DNA of 53,772 bases, from NCBI GenBank assembly GCA_011523795.1, contig WTFY01000012.1:1-53772 (forward strand), written 5' to 3'. Shown piece after piece: positions 8,885-17,576 of the stretch (position 1 is the first letter of the stretch; every line of letters starts with the position of its first letter). The notes below the pieces were generated by a model. The model had not been told where the DNA came from, made no database searches, and saw nothing but the letters and a program-made list of their open reading frames with translations. The position numbers and the translations under genes were made by a program. The stretch is from Gammaproteobacteria bacterium. GTDB lineage: Bacteria; Pseudomonadota; Gammaproteobacteria; UBA4575.

Positions 8885-8960
8885 GCTGGCGTAGCTCAGT
8901 TGGCAGAGCAGCTGATTTGTAATCAGCAGGTCGTAGGTTCAAGTCCTATCGCCAGCTCCA
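8885..8960 (+). tRNA. tRNA-Thr(TGT)
   Basis: A 76-base cloverleaf with encoded CCA. The acceptor stem is GCTGGCG / CGCCAGC, and the anticodon stem GCTGA / TCAGC carries loop TTTGTAA with anticodon TGT at 8918-8920. It corresponds to E. coli thrU, first gene of the tRNA-tufB operon. Its 3' end is the left attachment site of island 1. Confidence 0.95.
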
Positions 8961-8962
8961 GT
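8935..8962 (+). repeat. attL-like site (3' end of tRNA-Thr)
   Basis: The T-arm and acceptor 3' strand of tRNA-Thr recur at 28234-28261, with 25 of 28 positions identical and the same orientation. This is the usual footprint of tyrosine-integrase integration into a tRNA 3' end. Confidence 0.75.
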
Positions 8963-8984
8963 AATATCAAGGTCCATTCTGGCC

Positions 8985-9021
8985 GCATAGGTAACAGGTT
9001 ATTCCGGGGGCATAGGTAACA
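8985..9021 (+). repeat. Short direct repeats next to tRNA-Thr (possible IS end)
   Basis: GCATAGGTAACA occurs at 8985-8996 and again at 9010-9021, 25 bases apart. Repeated short motifs of this kind are typical of the ends of some insertion sequences, but no transposase is adjacent. Confidence 0.4.
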
Positions 9022-9063
9022 CTTTTTGCGCGAAGGGATTTTTCCCTAAAGGAATCAAATTCT

Positions 9064-9171
9064 ATGAATGGTGAGAAAATAGCTGACTGGCATCGCAAGG
9101 ATGTCCCGACTGTTGCCTACGATGTCGGCATGAACTGGGGAGTAGGGGCGAAGAATACTAACGATGACTGA
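9064..9171 (+). CDS. Possible 35-residue leader ORF overlapping the TonB receptor start
   Basis: A short ORF (MNGEKIADWHRKD...) begins with ATG after AAAGGAA at good spacing. It ends at a TGA inside the first codons of the TonB-dependent receptor, so the two overlap by eight bases. This arrangement would allow translational coupling. No family is recognised. It could also be chance, or the start of a deleted gene. Confidence 0.4.
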   Translation: MNGEKIADWHRKDVPTVAYDVGMNWGVGAKNTNDD

Positions 9172-11680
9172 CATGGCCACTCGAATCTACCTGAGTTTCT
9201 ATCGAGCTCAACAAGCCTGCCTGGCAACAGCCGTGGCGTGTGCCGCAATGGTACTGGCCGGAATCGCCTGGCCCGTACATGGCGAGGCATCCGGGCCAAC
9301 GGACGAGCCCATCATGGTCATTGACCGCACGTCGATCGAGCTGTCGGGCCTGACGACCCTGTCGCAGCTTCTGTCGAGCCGTTCGGCGTTCAACGTGTTT
9401 GGCATCAACGGTTTGTCCTCGGCGATCGGCGGTACCTACCTAGTGGACGGGCGTCCGGTTACCGGTCTGGATTTCAGCACGTTCCCGCTGTCAAGCGTGG
9501 AGCGCATCGAGCTTTGGGAGGAGGGTGCGACTCATTTCAGCGGGCATATCGGCGATGGCACGATCAACATCGTACGCCGGCGCGCCTTTGAGGGTACCGA
9601 GGTCTTGGGTGGGCTCGGCCGCCCGGATTCCTCCGGCATGGACTTTAACGCGGGTAGCGCCCTTTGGGGTGGGCCGATGGGCGCCGGCCGTATCGTGGTC
9701 GGAGTCGATCATGTGTTCGGCGAGGAAGTGCGCGACTCCGAGCGCAGCTACACCCGCACCAAATTCACCGATTCCCTGGCCGGTTCGCAGGGTGTATCAA
9801 TTGCCGGTAACACGCTGTTTGTCGGTGATGACAGTTATGCCCTTGGTGACTGCGATCCCAGTGTCTATACGGGTCCCCTTAAGAACGGTACCGGAGAGGC
9901 CTGCGGTTACCCGTACTCCGATATCGCCTGGTTCGCTGAATACCCCAGGACGCAGCGCGAGAGCGTGTTTGCGCATGCCGATCTTGCCTTGGGGGAAAAC
10001 ACGGAGATCTACCTTGATGTGCTTTGGGCTCGGTCACGCACGCGTTACACCTGGGCGCCACCGCCGGGCACATTTACCTTCGATGTCCCGCCGGGCAGCC
10101 CGATCGGCAGTGCGCTGGAGGCCGCACTACCGGGTCTTGTAATCTCGTCCGATGACAGCGTGACCCTCGCACACCGATTCGTGGGCCACGGCAACCGGGG
10201 TTGGCGCTGGGACTGGGACGATCGCAGTTTCGTTGTTGGCATGCGGGGGCAGATTTCCAAGCATCTAGGGTATGATGCGCATGTTCGACATTACCGGGAG
10301 CATGGGCTGGAACAGGGCAAGACGTTCGTCAGCGAAGAGCTGGCGAAAGCTGTGGTACTGAGCGGGGAATATGACTTCCTGAATCCACTCTCGACCGAGC
10401 CGGCACACCTTGAGGCCATCCACCGGACATCGGTGCACAGCCGACAGAGCTATGACCAGGAAATTACGGTCATCCATACCGCACTGGATGGTACGGCACT
10501 GGCGCTGCCAGGCGGCCCGATCCGCTGGACAGCCGTCTTCGAGTTCGAGGACTATGCGTTTCGCGATGTCGTCCACCACCGGGACTTTGAAAACCGGGAA
10601 TACGAAGCCACCGAGGTACTCGGGAGCAGCGGCTCCAGTGTCAAGGCGGACCGCCATGTGAAGCTGGCACAGGCGGCTGCCTCCTTACCGGTTCTGCCAG
10701 GTCTGGAGGTGGTACTGACGGGACGGCTTCGCGACTATGACGATATTGGCAGCACCACGGCTTGGCGCGCGGCGGGCCATTACCGGGCAAACGATGCGCT
10801 AAGCCTTCGCCTGCACACGGATTACTCGGAGTTTTCGCCCGGCGTGCGGCAATTGTACGAATCCGAAAGAAACAGTTTCCCGTGGGTGCGCGATTGCAAG
10901 GCCTACATCGAGAATCCCGAGGCATGCGTTGAAGAGGTCAGCGTGCTGCAGGTCAAAACAGAGGATGTCGGCAACCCGAATCTCGAGACCTCGAAAGCCA
11001 ATACGGTGGGTATCGGCGCCACCTTGCGGCTCGGGCCCATGTACGTCGCTGCCGACTGGTACCGGCAGAAAATCTGGAACCGGTCTTCAAGACCCAGCGT
11101 CCAGCACCTTGTGGACCTGGAAAACCGAGACCAGGAATTGCCGGATGGTGCACAGATCTTGCGTGTCGGGGGCTCCGAGACAGGAGCCATCGAAAAGATC
11201 GTGAGGCCACTTTCGAACCACAGGGACAACGACGGGCGCTCCCAGGGCATTGCCTGGCGGGCAGGCGCTGACTGGGAGACCGCATGGGCCCTGCTAGACC
11301 TGGATATCAACTACCTGCGCACAATCGACAGTTACTCACGCGTGGAAGGTGTGAAGCAGCCCGGTGACTTCCCGAGTCATCGCGCCCATGTCGTGCTGCG
11401 GGCTGTGCGCGGGGACTGGAGTGCAAGCTGGAATGCCCATTCGAGATCCGGCTATTACAATGCCGCGCGTACGGGCCGCTGGGGCAGTTGGTCGGGCCAC
11501 GACCTGGCGTTACAGTGGCGCAGGGCTTACGGCATGCAAGGGCTGGAACTCACGGCTGGCGTACTGAATGTCGATGACCGCAAGCCTTCCCTGAACCCTG
11601 CGAATCCAAACAACCCTGCGTTGGACTACGATTCGACCCGGGGCCGCACGTACTTCGTCAGTGCCAGTTTTGGCTGGTAA
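9164..11680 (+). CDS. TonB-dependent outer-membrane receptor
   Basis: An 838-residue protein with a hydrophobic N-terminal export segment (about 18-40). A plug domain follows at about 50-150 (LSQLLSS, VDGRPV, SSVERIELWEEGATHFSG, TINIVRRR), then a long region of alternating aromatic-rich strands ending in FVSASFGW, the aromatic C terminus needed for barrel assembly. Such receptors import siderophores, vitamins or carbohydrate and aromatic ligands using the proton motive force through TonB. No siderophore genes are near. It sits first on island 1 beside a possible ring- or amide-degrading cluster, so its ligand may be an organic substrate (inference). Confidence 0.85.
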   Translation: MTDMATRIYLSFYRAQQACLATAVACAAMVLAGIAWPVHGEASGPTDEPIMVIDRTSIELSGLTTLSQLLSSRSAFNVFGINGLSSAIGGTYLVDGRPVTGLDFSTFPLSSVERIELWEEGATHFSGHIGDGTINIVRRRAFEGTEVLGGLGRPDSSGMDFNAGSALWGGPMGAGRIVVGVDHVFGEEVRDSERSYTRTKFTDSLAGSQGVSIAGNTLFVGDDSYALGDCDPSVYTGPLKNGTGEACGYPYSDIAWFAEYPRTQRESVFAHADLALGENTEIYLDVLWARSRTRYTWAPPPGTFTFDVPPGSPIGSALEAALPGLVISSDDSVTLAHRFVGHGNRGWRWDWDDRSFVVGMRGQISKHLGYDAHVRHYREHGLEQGKTFVSEELAKAVVLSGEYDFLNPLSTEPAHLEAIHRTSVHSRQSYDQEITVIHTALDGTALALPGGPIRWTAVFEFEDYAFRDVVHHRDFENREYEATEVLGSSGSSVKADRHVKLAQAAASLPVLPGLEVVLTGRLRDYDDIGSTTAWRAAGHYRANDALSLRLHTDYSEFSPGVRQLYESERNSFPWVRDCKAYIENPEACVEEVSVLQVKTEDVGNPNLETSKANTVGIGATLRLGPMYVAADWYRQKIWNRSSRPSVQHLVDLENRDQELPDGAQILRVGGSETGAIEKIVRPLSNHRDNDGRSQGIAWRAGADWETAWALLDLDINYLRTIDSYSRVEGVKQPGDFPSHRAHVVLRAVRGDWSASWNAHSRSGYYNAARTGRWGSWSGHDLALQWRRAYGMQGLELTAGVLNVDDRKPSLNPANPNNPALDYDSTRGRTYFVSASFGW

Positions 11681-11781
11681 ATGCAATCCAACTTGCACGA
11701 AAGCCTGATAAGGCACTCGAGGCCGATCACCGTCCGCGGCTAGGTGTGGTCAAGGATCTAGCTTAGGAACAGCTTGGTTCG

Positions 11782-11892
11782 CTACTGCTGCGGGTTGTCG
11801 AAGAACGCCTGTAGGCTGTTCTGCTCGATGATCTTGCCGCCGTCCATGAAGATCACGCGGTCAGCTACTGTTTTTGCAAAGCACGTCTCGTG
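11782..11892 (-). pseudogene. C-terminal fragment of an amino-acid ABC transporter ATPase
   Basis: Thirty-six residues, HETCFAKTVADRVIFMDGG then KIIEQNSLQAFFDNPQQ, match the C-terminal stretch after the H-loop of GlnQ/HisP-type ATPases (typically HE..FA..VADRV.FMD.G.I.E). Everything upstream, including Walker A, the signature and Walker B, is missing. The break falls at the bases complementary to GTGTTCCCCCC, which may be the edge of an insertion sequence. Confidence 0.7.
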
Positions 11893-12178
11893 GGTGGTGT
11901 TCCCCCCATAAATTAGACCAAGGCGTTTGCGAAAATGGCATGATAAATCCCTGCAGGGGCAGGACACCCCAGTCCTCCTCAAATCGCTTCATCCTCGTCT
12001 CCTGTAACCACTGCGTCCGTCTTATCTGGCAATGGGCACCCATGAGAACCGGACGCATCACGTGCTACAAGACTGGACAAATCATGCGCTCTCTACACTG
12101 GTGGAATCGCTGATTGACAAGCAACCGGGAGTTTAATACGATGACTCGGGTAAACCGCATTCGCCAGTGGAAAGTCCC

Positions 12179-12478
12179 ATGTACTTCGTTGTTTCCACCA
12201 CTCACAAGCCTGACGTCGAGTCAAAGCGCAGAGAGTTGCAAGACTCGTTTCGAAGCTATCTGCGCGATCACCCCGGCCATCCCGACATTTTCGTACATCA
12301 CGGGGGGCCGACGCTCGACAATGACGTGGAGAATGTCGTCGGCCTGCTGCTGATTCTCGAGGCCCCATCCGCAGTTGGCGTACGGGCGTTTCTGGCGGAC
12401 AGCCCCTACGGCAATGCGGATATATTCGCGGAATCCCGGATTCAACCCTGGGACTGGCTTACAGGCCGTCCCGGATAA
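12179..12478 (+). CDS. YciI-like (YCII-related) protein
   Basis: A protein of about 99 residues with the dimeric alpha/beta-barrel pattern of the YCII family: an N-terminal MYFVVSTTHKPD strand, GGPTLDND in the middle, then ADSPYGNADIF and a C-terminal IQPWDW strand. The family active-site His and Asp are plausibly HHGG and the ADSPY aspartate. An upstream in-frame GTG at 12167 exists. I prefer ATG 12179 because GGAAAG lies just before it. Proteins of this family often accompany aromatic or halo-aromatic degradation genes, which fits the hydrolase/LLM operon that follows. Confidence 0.75.
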   Translation: MYFVVSTTHKPDVESKRRELQDSFRSYLRDHPGHPDIFVHHGGPTLDNDVENVVGLLLILEAPSAVGVRAFLADSPYGNADIFAESRIQPWDWLTGRPG

Positions 12479-12689
12479 CGGTCCGCGCAACGCGACGAGT
12501 CTTTCCCTCCGGCATAGCGGATCTATGCCGAATCGCCTTCATGGCTTCCACATCCGCTCGCCCGCATTCGGCCCAATCCCTTCAATAAGCGACGAGGAAC
12601 TACCGGCAGGCAAGGTCAACTCGACGGCGCCTGCGCCGCTGTTGTCGCCGTCGACCCGCGCCGTGGTCGCGCGATTCAGGCACGTCTTC

Positions 12690-13556
12690 TCAGGCACGGC
12701 CGTGGATGCGGCTGAGGAAGGCTAGAACGTCCGCGTTGAAGCGTTCGGCGTGCTCGATGTTCGGGCAGTGGCCGCATTCCTCGTAGACGTGATGCTCGTT
12801 GTCTGGAATGCGCCGGGCCAGATCCTCCGAATAGCCGGGTGCGCGCAGCGGATCGTTGACGCCAGCAATGATGAGAACGGGGACCTCGACGCGCTCGTAG
12901 GCGGTGTTGTCCGGCACCCCGAACCCCTGCTCGGTCCGCCCGCCGCCCTTGAGTTTCTTCTCTGGACGCTTCAGGCGCGGCGCCGAGGCGCATTCGAACG
13001 CGCCTGGCAGAAGCGCGAGTTCCTGTCGTCTGGCAACGTAGGCGTCGTCGTCGCCCCAGCGCGGATCGTGCAGCATGGCGTGAAGCAGCGCGCGCATCGC
13101 GTCGGTCGAGCAGTCATAGGCGAGAAGGACCTTTCTTGCCTCGGTCAGCGGTGTGAAGCCGCCGCCCGAACACAGCACAGCGGACCGCACCGGCAGGATC
13201 GGCGATGGATCAGCAATGATCCGCACGAGATTGGATCCCCCCATCGAATTGCCGATGAAGTCGGCCTCGCCGATGCCGAGGACCTCGAAAAACCGCTGCA
13301 TGTGGCCATAGGCCCGTCCGCGCGCGTCGGCGAAGTCGTAGACTTTGTCGGTCCTGCCGAAGCCGAGCCAGTCGGGGGCGATCACGTGGTAGTGCGGCGC
13401 CAGCGCCGGAATCGTGAACTCCCAGCTGATTTCCGCGGCGGCACCGAACTCGCCGGAATGTAGTAACGCGACGGTCGGCGCGTCTGAATCCCCCGCTTCG
13501 AGATAGTGCGTGGAGACGCCGTCCACCACGACGTACCTGGAATGGATATCGATCAT
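12690..13556 (-). CDS. Alpha/beta hydrolase (meta-cleavage-hydrolase-like)
   Basis: A 288-residue alpha/beta-hydrolase. The nucleophile elbow is GNSMGG with Ser at about 104, the acid is in GVNDPLR, and the catalytic His is in ECGHCPNIEH near the C terminus. The layout and length resemble C-C bond hydrolases of aromatic degradation (BphD/MhpC group), but related folds hydrolyse amides, esters and lactones, so the substrate is open. A GGGAGAGGAA ribosome-binding site precedes the ATG. It is the last gene of a three-gene minus-strand operon with an LLM flavoenzyme and a second hydrolase. Confidence 0.8.
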   Translation of the reverse strand: MIDIHSRYVVVDGVSTHYLEAGDSDAPTVALLHSGEFGAAAEISWEFTIPALAPHYHVIAPDWLGFGRTDKVYDFADARGRAYGHMQRFFEVLGIGEADFIGNSMGGSNLVRIIADPSPILPVRSAVLCSGGGFTPLTEARKVLLAYDCSTDAMRALLHAMLHDPRWGDDDAYVARRQELALLPGAFECASAPRLKRPEKKLKGGGRTEQGFGVPDNTAYERVEVPVLIIAGVNDPLRAPGYSEDLARRIPDNEHHVYEECGHCPNIEHAERFNADVLAFLSRIHGRA

Positions 13557-13590
13557 TTTCCTCTCCCAAGAAACCTGTCCGGACCGGCGG

Positions 13591-14817
13591 TCAGCGGACG
13601 AACTCGATTCCGAAATTGCCGAGGTCGGCGTTTTCCTTGTTGGCCATCGCCCGGCTGCGTTCGGCGACTTCCGCCGGGTCCGACTTTTCGGTGAGTTCGC
13701 GCAGCCGCGGATAGACCTCGTCGGTATAGAGCCGCATAGACTTGAGTGCGTCGTCGTCGGACAGGAAGCCCGCCTGGCCCATGATCATCATGTGTCCGAA
13801 GCCGCCCGAATACTCCCAGAACGCCTTGATTTGCTCGTAGACCTGGTCCGGCGTTCCGGCGAACACGTTGCCGCGCGCCATCTGCTGATCGAGGGTCGGA
13901 TTGATCGGAATGCCGGGGCCAACGCCGCGCGTCACGGCAGCGGCGACTGGAGGCGGGTAGTAGCCCGGCGGGTTCCGCCACTGCTCGGCGACCTTGTTGG
14001 CCTGCATGTACCACATCAGGTGGTTGGCGCCGTCCTCCGCCTCGCGCTCGTTCTCGCCGACATAGCACAGGGCGAGGTAGGCCAGGCGGTCGAACGGTGC
14101 AGGCTTGCCGTGGGCGGCAAGATAGGCATCGCGGTAGCCGCCGAAGATGTTCCGGATCTTCGGATAGCCGGCGAGAAAGACAGCGCCGACATAGCCATGC
14201 TCGGCCACCGGCACTGCGGTACCGGCGCTGCCCATGGTAATCCAGACCGGCGGATGGGGTTGCTGCCACGGGCGCGGCCAGATGTTGACTTGCCGGTGGT
14301 GGTACCAGCGGCCCTCGAAGCTGAACGGGCCGTCATGGGTCGTCCATGCCTTGAGGATCAGGTCGTGAGCCTCCCACAGCCGTTCGGTGCCCTTGTAGGG
14401 CAGGATGTTCGCCGCCGCAGTCTCGTAGGGCACGCTGCGCACGAAGCCGCATTCGAGGCGCCCCTTCGAGATGACGTCGATCATCGCCATCTCCTCGGCG
14501 ACGCGGACTGGCTGGTTGCGGTTGGGAAGCGGGTTTCCGAGGATCAGGAGCCGCGCCCGCTCGGTCTGGCGCGCGAGGATGCCGAGCATGATGGGGGCGG
14601 CCGGGACCATGCAGGTCGCGGTCTGGTGATGTTCGTTGACCATGATTCCGATGCCTAGCTCGTCCGCAGCGCACCACAGGTCGAGGTAGCGGTTGTAGAG
14701 CTCGCTCGCCTTCTGCGGATCGCAGTGGACGTTCGGCAGCTCAACGCGGATCGACTGGTAGCTGGTCTCGTCCGGGAGGTAAGGGTAGCAGTCCTCCGTA
14801 AACCACCAGATCTTCAT
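13591..14817 (-). CDS. LLM-class flavin-dependent oxidoreductase
   Basis: This 408-residue luciferase-like monooxygenase has the N-terminal beta-strand KIWWFTED, NEHHQTA at about 61-67 (typical of bacterial-luciferase relatives), GNPLPNRNQPVRVAEE, and a C-terminal AGTPDQVYEQI segment. It would use reduced flavin, made elsewhere, to oxygenate an organic substrate. AGGAG precedes the ATG. It begins 15 bases after the upstream hydrolase, so the genes are co-transcribed. It is not RutA, since the N-terminal signature differs. No flavin reductase gene is adjacent. Confidence 0.85.
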   Translation of the reverse strand: MKIWWFTEDCYPYLPDETSYQSIRVELPNVHCDPQKASELYNRYLDLWCAADELGIGIMVNEHHQTATCMVPAAPIMLGILARQTERARLLILGNPLPNRNQPVRVAEEMAMIDVISKGRLECGFVRSVPYETAAANILPYKGTERLWEAHDLILKAWTTHDGPFSFEGRWYHHRQVNIWPRPWQQPHPPVWITMGSAGTAVPVAEHGYVGAVFLAGYPKIRNIFGGYRDAYLAAHGKPAPFDRLAYLALCYVGENEREAEDGANHLMWYMQANKVAEQWRNPPGYYPPPVAAAVTRGVGPGIPINPTLDQQMARGNVFAGTPDQVYEQIKAFWEYSGGFGHMMIMGQAGFLSDDDALKSMRLYTDEVYPRLRELTEKSDPAEVAERSRAMANKENADLGNFGIEFVR

Positions 14818-14832
14818 CGTCAGGTTCTCCTG

Positions 14833-15585
14833 TCAGCTGGCGAACGCCAGCAGTGCATCGACGAACCGGTCCGGCTGCTCCATGTGGGGGGCGTGGCCGG
14901 CTTCCTCGATTACGGTCATCGTCGCGCCCGGGATCATTGCGCAGAAACCGCGACCGTACTCGACCGGCACCAAGCCGTCGCTGGCTCCCCACATGAAATG
15001 GACCGGGATGGTGATCCGGTGGAGCCGTCCCGGGAGCTTGGGGTTGTGCATGTAGGGGTCCCACGTATAGACGCCCAGCGCCATGCGGTTGGCGGCAACG
15101 GTCTCAAGCTGCTCCTCGGACATGTCCGCGAAGCCGGGCATCATCGACGGGTCGTGGAACATGATCTCGGCAAGCCGTTCGCCGGATACGGCGAACACGT
15201 CGGCGATGTCGCGGTCGTCCCGGCCACCTACCTTGACACCGACGGAGTTGACCAGGGCCAGCCGCGACAGCCGCTCGGTCGTCATGGTCGCCATTTCGGC
15301 CGCCACCCAGCCGCCCATCGAGAAGCCGACAAGCAGGGTCTCCCTGAGGTCGAGCTCGTCGAGGAGGTCGAGATAGAGATAGACGAGGTCGTCGATGCAG
15401 TCGAAATGGTCGGGAATCCTTGTCCCCGCGAAACCCGGATGCACCGGCGCGATGATCTCAAATTTCTCGGCGAGGCGGTTGGCGAAGGGCATGTCGGCGA
15501 CCGGACCGCAACCGCCATGGAGCATCAGCAGCGGCGAGCCCGAGCCCATGCGTGCCACATCCAGATCGATTCCTTGCAGCTTCAT
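14833..15585 (-). CDS. Alpha/beta hydrolase (first gene of LLM operon)
   Basis: About 250 residues from the chosen ATG at 15585 (MKLQGIDLDVARMG), the natural beginning of the fold. In-frame ATGs at 15648 and 15687 would add unstructured residues. The oxyanion region is MLHGGCGP, the nucleophile elbow GFSMGG (Ser about 89), the acid in WGASDGLVP, and the His in EAGHAPHMEQP. It is related to the hydrolase at the other end of the same operon but clearly distinct from it. The substrate is unknown, and the pairing with an LLM oxygenase suggests ring or ester cleavage after oxygenation. Confidence 0.8.
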   Translation of the reverse strand: MKLQGIDLDVARMGSGSPLLMLHGGCGPVADMPFANRLAEKFEIIAPVHPGFAGTRIPDHFDCIDDLVYLYLDLLDELDLRETLLVGFSMGGWVAAEMATMTTERLSRLALVNSVGVKVGGRDDRDIADVFAVSGERLAEIMFHDPSMMPGFADMSEEQLETVAANRMALGVYTWDPYMHNPKLPGRLHRITIPVHFMWGASDGLVPVEYGRGFCAMIPGATMTVIEEAGHAPHMEQPDRFVDALLAFAS

Positions 15586-15741
15586 GCAAGCATCCCGTGT
15601 TGTTCGAATGTAGGTGGCCGGTGCCCGAAACGCTTCGAATGCCGACATGCTCCGCTGCTGTATATCACTTCGAGGGCACCTAGGCAAGCTCGGAAACGGT
15701 GTGGAGTGAGATCAGAGAGAGAGTTGACTTTGACTTGACAG

Positions 15742-15769
15742 TTGACTGACCGCAGGCATTGGGTACAAT
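15742..15769 (+). promoter_or_regulatory. Sigma-70 promoter for the dehydrogenase/hydrolase pair
   Basis: TTGACT (15742-15747) and TACAAT (15764-15769) are separated by 16 bases, with a second TTGACA immediately upstream (15735-15740). Transcription would start near 15776. The first in-frame TTG of the following gene therefore lies in the -35 box and cannot be its start. Confidence 0.7.
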
Positions 15770-15846
15770 TTGCGCGAGGCTATCACGCCGTCAGCGGATT
15801 GCGTACTTATCCTCGAATTTCCCTTGATATCATATGGCTCGAAGCG

Positions 15847-16944
15847 TTGGATCAATCGTCCCAAAACAGTATCCCGCTGCTTGGAGTTCTTCGGGGCGAG
15901 GGAGTCGGCCCAGAGGTCGTCGATGCCGCCCTGGAGGTCCTGAAGGGGCTGCACGGCTCTTCTGGGATCGAGGTCGAGATCGAATTCGGCGGGCCGATCG
16001 GTGCTGAGGCCCATGCTCTAGGAGGGAACGATCTTCTTCCCAGGGTGGAGGAGTTCTGCCGCGGGATCTTCAAGCGGAAGGGATCCGTGCTAGCCGGGGC
16101 GGGAGGAGGCCGTTTCGTATACGACCTTCGCAACCGCTTCCAGCTGTTCTACAAGTTGAACCCCATTCTGAGCTATCCGGAATTGCGGGGAGTGCGACGG
16201 CTGAAAGGGGAATTCTCCGACGATGTGGATATTCTGGTCGTCAGGGAAAACCTTGGCGGTCTGTACCAGGGGAAGTCACGTGAAACGAAGGGGGGATCGG
16301 GTGTCGTGGAAGTGGAACACACCTTTTCGTCCACGGAAAGACAGGTTGCGGCTGTTCTGGAAGTTGCCCGCTCCTTCGCCGAATCCCGTTCGGGACGTCT
16401 CGCCGTCGTGATCAAGGACTCGGGACTTCCCGGGTTGAGCGCATTGTGGAAGCGCATGGCGAAGGCGGTGGCTTGGGGGAACGGCATAGAGTGCGAGATT
16501 CTGAACGTCGACCACGCGGTCTACCGGCTCGTGGTGCAAGCCGACTCCTTCGACGTGATCGTCGCCCCCAACTGTTTTGGGGACATCCTGTCCGATCTGG
16601 CTGGCGTTTTTGGAGGCTCCCGGGGACTGATCTTCGGGGCGAGCTATTCGGAGGAAGGGTATGCCGTCTATCAGACCAACCATGGGGCTGCACACGACAT
16701 CGCGGGGCTCGGCCGGGCCAACCCTGCCGGACAGATTTTCTCCATTGCCATGTGGCTGGACGAAAGCCTGGGCAAGAAGAAGGAGGCGGTCAGCATTGTC
16801 GAGTCTGTGCGCGAAGCTTGGCGACAAGGCTGGCGCACTGAAGATGTCGCGGAACCCGGATGCAAGATCTCTTCGACCAGGGAATTTGCCGAGATAGTCG
16901 TCGGCTGCCTCAGGGATCGCTTCGACAGGGAGGCGTGCGTTTGA
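15847..16944 (+). CDS. Isocitrate/isopropylmalate-dehydrogenase-family enzyme
   Basis: NAD(P)-dependent beta-decarboxylating dehydrogenase family (isopropylmalate, isocitrate, tartrate/D-malate). Motifs are LRGEGVGPEVV at the N terminus, RENLGGLYQG, and the C-terminal half with NCFGDILSDLAG and GAAHDIAG. The promoter at 15742-15769 rules out upstream starts. TTG 15847 gives about 365 residues, the normal family length; TTG 15799 is an alternative. No leu genes are nearby. The next gene is an amide-hydrolase-like protein overlapping it, so a catabolic role on a malate-like acid is more likely than leucine synthesis (inference). Confidence 0.75.
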   Translation: MDQSSQNSIPLLGVLRGEGVGPEVVDAALEVLKGLHGSSGIEVEIEFGGPIGAEAHALGGNDLLPRVEEFCRGIFKRKGSVLAGAGGGRFVYDLRNRFQLFYKLNPILSYPELRGVRRLKGEFSDDVDILVVRENLGGLYQGKSRETKGGSGVVEVEHTFSSTERQVAAVLEVARSFAESRSGRLAVVIKDSGLPGLSALWKRMAKAVAWGNGIECEILNVDHAVYRLVVQADSFDVIVAPNCFGDILSDLAGVFGGSRGLIFGASYSEEGYAVYQTNHGAAHDIAGLGRANPAGQIFSIAMWLDESLGKKKEAVSIVESVREAWRQGWRTEDVAEPGCKISSTREFAEIVVGCLRDRFDREACV

Positions 16945-17531
16945 GCCGGGTCCTTGTTCTGGTGGACATGCAGGACGACTTTCTTTCCGCGGAAGGTCTC
17001 GTGCCCCATCGCGAAAAACTCGTCGAGGCGGCGGGAAGGTTGCTGGACGACTGCCGGTCGAAGGGGGTTCCCGTGGTGCACGTGTGGACCACGATCGACC
17101 GGGAATTGGACAACCGGATGCCTCATTGGAAAGAGTCGGGAACCTGGAAGTGCGTGAGAGGAACGCCCGGGCACGAACCTCCGGAACGCCTGCGGCCGAA
17201 GAAAGACGAACGCATCGTCCACAAGTCCTTCCACAGTGCGTTCTCCGTCCCGGAGTTCGATATCAGTCTGAACGAACTTAGTGTCGACGGAATGCTTCTT
17301 GCGGGAGTGCACTTGTACGCTTGCATCCGGGCCACGGCACTCGATGCCTATGCACGGGGATGGGAGGTTGCTATTGCGCGGGAGGCTTGCGGTTCCGATG
17401 ACCCGGCACATGCCTCGGTCACCAAGGCGTTTCTGGAGTATTGCGGGATCAATTTTTGGCAGGGCGTAGAATACGAGGTATCGGCCGAAAGAGCTGGCGA
17501 GGCGGCCATAAACCCTGAGGCCGATATTTGA
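16941..17531 (+). CDS. Isochorismatase-family cysteine hydrolase
   Basis: A 196-residue hydrolase with the complete Asp-Lys-Cys triad: D9 in VLVDMQDD, K95 in VHKSFHSAF and C128 in LYACIRATALDAYARGW. Family members include nicotinamidase, maleamate amidase and ureidoacrylate amidase. TTG 16941 overlaps the upstream TGA by four bases and is preceded by AGGGAGG at seven bases, so I take it as the start. Being coupled to a malate-dehydrogenase-like enzyme, maleamate or another amide of a C4 acid is an attractive but unproven substrate. Confidence 0.82.
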   Translation: MSRVLVLVDMQDDFLSAEGLVPHREKLVEAAGRLLDDCRSKGVPVVHVWTTIDRELDNRMPHWKESGTWKCVRGTPGHEPPERLRPKKDERIVHKSFHSAFSVPEFDISLNELSVDGMLLAGVHLYACIRATALDAYARGWEVAIAREACGSDDPAHASVTKAFLEYCGINFWQGVEYEVSAERAGEAAINPEADI

Positions 17532-17576
17532 GCGAAGCCCCGGTTCTGAACAGTCAGGCCCTTTGACCCGGAGCCG

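Noticed and set aside
11861-12061. Minus-strand ORF starting with a histidine-poor, Trp-rich stretch as a transposase
   Set aside because: No catalytic motif of a transposase family is visible; only a possible insertion-sequence edge near 11895-11920 is suspected.
13591-17531. Pyrimidine (Rut) degradation cluster, because an LLM oxygenase, alpha/beta hydrolases and an isochorismatase-family protein occur together
   Set aside because: The LLM protein lacks the RutA N-terminal sequence and no RutC or RutF homologue is present; the similarity is at fold level only.
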